A stretch of DNA of 10,330 bases, taken from Phoronis ovalis (lineage: Eukaryota > Phoronida > Phoronidae). Within the stretch, counting starts at the first letter, position 1. Each line of letters opens with the position of its first letter. The position numbers were made by a program, and so were the translations under genes. Shown piece after piece: positions 8,916 through 10,330 of the stretch. Location of the stretch: NCBI GenBank assembly GCA_028565635.1, contig JAOXYB010065001.1:1-10330 (forward strand), given 5' to 3'. The notes beneath the pieces are model-generated. The model was not told where the DNA came from. It saw nothing but the letters and a program-made list of their open reading frames with translations, and made no database searches.

Positions 8916-9161
8916 CTGCCCTTGGATTTTCATTATACTACCTCAAAAACTACTGGAGTTATAAAAATAATAAATTTTGGGATCAACGGTAACGACCCCT
9001 GATGGTGACCTTGTTCGTTATTACGTAAACAATTAAAAGGCTATGTGATCTAATTAATCTACACACCGAGTTTCATTAATATAGCTTTCAAACTGCTAGA
9101 TTTATGGATAAAAGAAACTTTGGGGTGCCTTTGATGGTCTTCCCAATAAAGGAAAAATGCG

Positions 9162-9196
9162 TTGAGGGTGGCAGCCCCTTGAGGGTGGATGGCTGC
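9162..9196. repeat. Direct repeat TTGAGGGTGG with overlapping GCAGCC/GGCTGC hairpin
   Basis: TTGAGGGTGG is present at 9162-9171 and 9179-9188. GCAGCC at 9171-9176 can pair with GGCTGC at 9191-9196 across a 14-base loop. It lies in a GC-richer island and may be a fragment of an interspersed repeat. Confidence 0.5.
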
Positions 9197-9208
9197 TCAC
9201 TGCTTTTT

Positions 9209-9226
9209 TATGGTTTTTAAACCATA
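9209..9226. repeat. Perfect 8-bp hairpin TATGGTTT / AAACCATA
   Basis: TATGGTTT (9209-9216) and AAACCATA (9219-9226) are exact reverse complements separated by only TT. It is nearly a perfect palindrome. No T-run termination context or protein site is evident. Confidence 0.6.
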
Positions 9227-9391
9227 CTCTTGTTATGCTGAAGAATTAACTAAAACACAACACAGGTTGTAAGATTGTAATTCAGACTGATTTATTTAAT
9301 TAAATATAAAGTTTATACACTTTTCGTAAAATCGACCCTTGCACACCAGGTGAAACGGCATAAACCAGTTTCAATGTTTTCAGATGTTTGT

Positions 9392-9425
9392 GGGGTGTCC
9401 TGGCTCGGTCACCCCTCAGCCTGAG
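9392..9425. repeat. Adjacent GC-rich inverted repeats
   Basis: GGGGTG at 9392-9397 pairs with CACCCC at 9410-9415 (12-base loop). CTCAG at 9415-9419 then pairs with CTGAG at 9421-9425 around one base. This is among the most GC-rich parts of the window. Confidence 0.5.
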
Positions 9426-9454
9426 ACAATAACAAGTTGTTTATTTATATTTGG

Positions 9455-9482
9455 ATGTCCAACCTATAGTTTCCCTGGACAT
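9455..9482. repeat. Inverted repeat ATGTCCA / TGGACAT
   Basis: ATGTCCA (9455-9461) and TGGACAT (9476-9482) are exact reverse complements with a 14-base loop. It follows the previous inverted repeats within 30 bases, so the three may belong to one structured or repeat-derived element. Confidence 0.5.
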
Positions 9483-10330
9483 AATGCTCAGTGACTTAGT
9501 TTAAGCACGTTCCTCTGATTGTGCAAGATTCGCCAAGGTCCAGTTATAGTGGACTAATGATCTCATGAGTTCAATTAGTATTAAGTAAATATGTTCGTTG
9601 ATTCTGGATGTTAACCTGTTGTTTATCAACTAAAACTATGGGTACCAGATATCAGTATAACACTCTTATGGTTACTCATAATAGTTTTGAATGCAACTAC
9701 CATTTGATGTTTTTGTGGACTTAAACTTTGAAACGACCAACAGCTAATTTTCGTGAAATGGTAGATACGCTGTACAAAACGTTGTCCCTTCTGTTCATAG
9801 ATTTGTTAAAGCCCTTGATTCGAATAAATTAGCATTTTAATAGTAGAACATACAAAACAAGCACGGATAATCCGTGATAATAATATATCGTGACTGGAGG
9901 GACTTAATCTTGTGACTTCTAGTGTAAGCAAATAAAATATCAAATTTGATTATATGATGATAGCTTCATTGCAATATCTTTTGATATTAAAACATTGACT
10001 TGTAACGACATGGAGGACTATAATCACAAGCATTCCATTAATTTCATTTATGCCAGTTTATGGGCGACAGATAAGATTACTACGCAGAGTGTATATGGAC
10101 AATTTGCGCTTGAGAGTATGGATAAGATCTTCAGTAGATTAGGTAAGATATAATAACATGAAATCAAAAACACACACCTATGCTCCCCAAAAGAATTTTG
10201 GTTGAAATAAATGTACAAAAGGAGAATTGATAGTCCCCGTGCGTGACAGTCGCTTTCTGCATCAAGCCAAGGCGGTATTGTTCTGTGTGTCAAACTGTTA
10301 TGTTCTTCTCTGAAGCAAAGAAATAATAAA
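9483..10330. other. Right-hand stretch without a supportable gene
   Basis: The only sizeable frame (10048-10293, minus) starts at TTG, and its translation shows no domain. A slightly GC-richer patch at about 10233-10275 could be a repeat fragment but has no recognisable family signature. No RNA gene was found. Confidence 0.45.

Noticed and set aside
8599-8964. 121-codon plus-strand open frame
   Set aside because: It starts at GTG, which is not expected in a eukaryotic gene, and its composition follows the A/T bias without any motif.
10048-10293. 81-codon minus-strand open frame
   Set aside because: It starts at TTG with no domain. The DCHARG-like portion recalls nothing I can name.
1-10330. 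tRNA, rRNA, U-snRNA, CRISPR array or intact transposon
   Set aside because: I looked for the tRNA T-loop pattern, conserved snRNA strings, regularly spaced repeats and paired terminal repeats, and saw none that hold up. A covariance-model scan and a repeat library search would be needed to exclude them fully.

Overview
This window looks like AT-rich nuclear DNA (about two thirds A+T by eye) from an invertebrate animal. The evidence is one strongly supported protein-coding exon of a metazoan family (UNC93) that ends at a consensus GT splice donor, no operon-like packing of genes, and long non-coding stretches on both sides. A mollusc or another lophotrochozoan would fit, but that is inference; nothing here fixes the phylum.

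Layout. Positions 1-3409 are, on the minus strand, sequence downstream of the UNC93 exon's splice donor, so probably intron as far as it reaches. I could not find the rest of the gene there. Inside it, around 2617-2794 on the minus strand, is a short open segment that reads like one cysteine-type leucine-rich repeat followed by a frame change, possibly a gene relic. Positions 3410-4429 (minus) hold the first coding exon of an UNC93A-like multi-pass membrane protein: 340 residues ending in phase 0 at the family's GDFTK motif. Positions 4430-4501 form its immediate leader, with an in-frame stop upstream of the ATG, a start-stop ATGTGA, and a possible CTGCAG acceptor.

From 4502 to the end no gene can be assigned. 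That stretch holds several small inverted and direct repeats, an AAT microsatellite, a G-rich block near 8898, a cluster of GC-richer repeats and hairpins at 9120-9480, and a few open segments bounded by plausible splice signals (5848-5982, 8099-8194). These last could be exons of an unrecognised plus-strand gene or chance.

There is only one confident gene, so no pathway or multi-gene system can be reconstructed. I looked for an undescribed system and did not find one I can defend. The best items for follow-up are the missing 3' half of the UNC93-like gene, the leucine-rich-repeat-like relic, and the candidate plus-strand exons.
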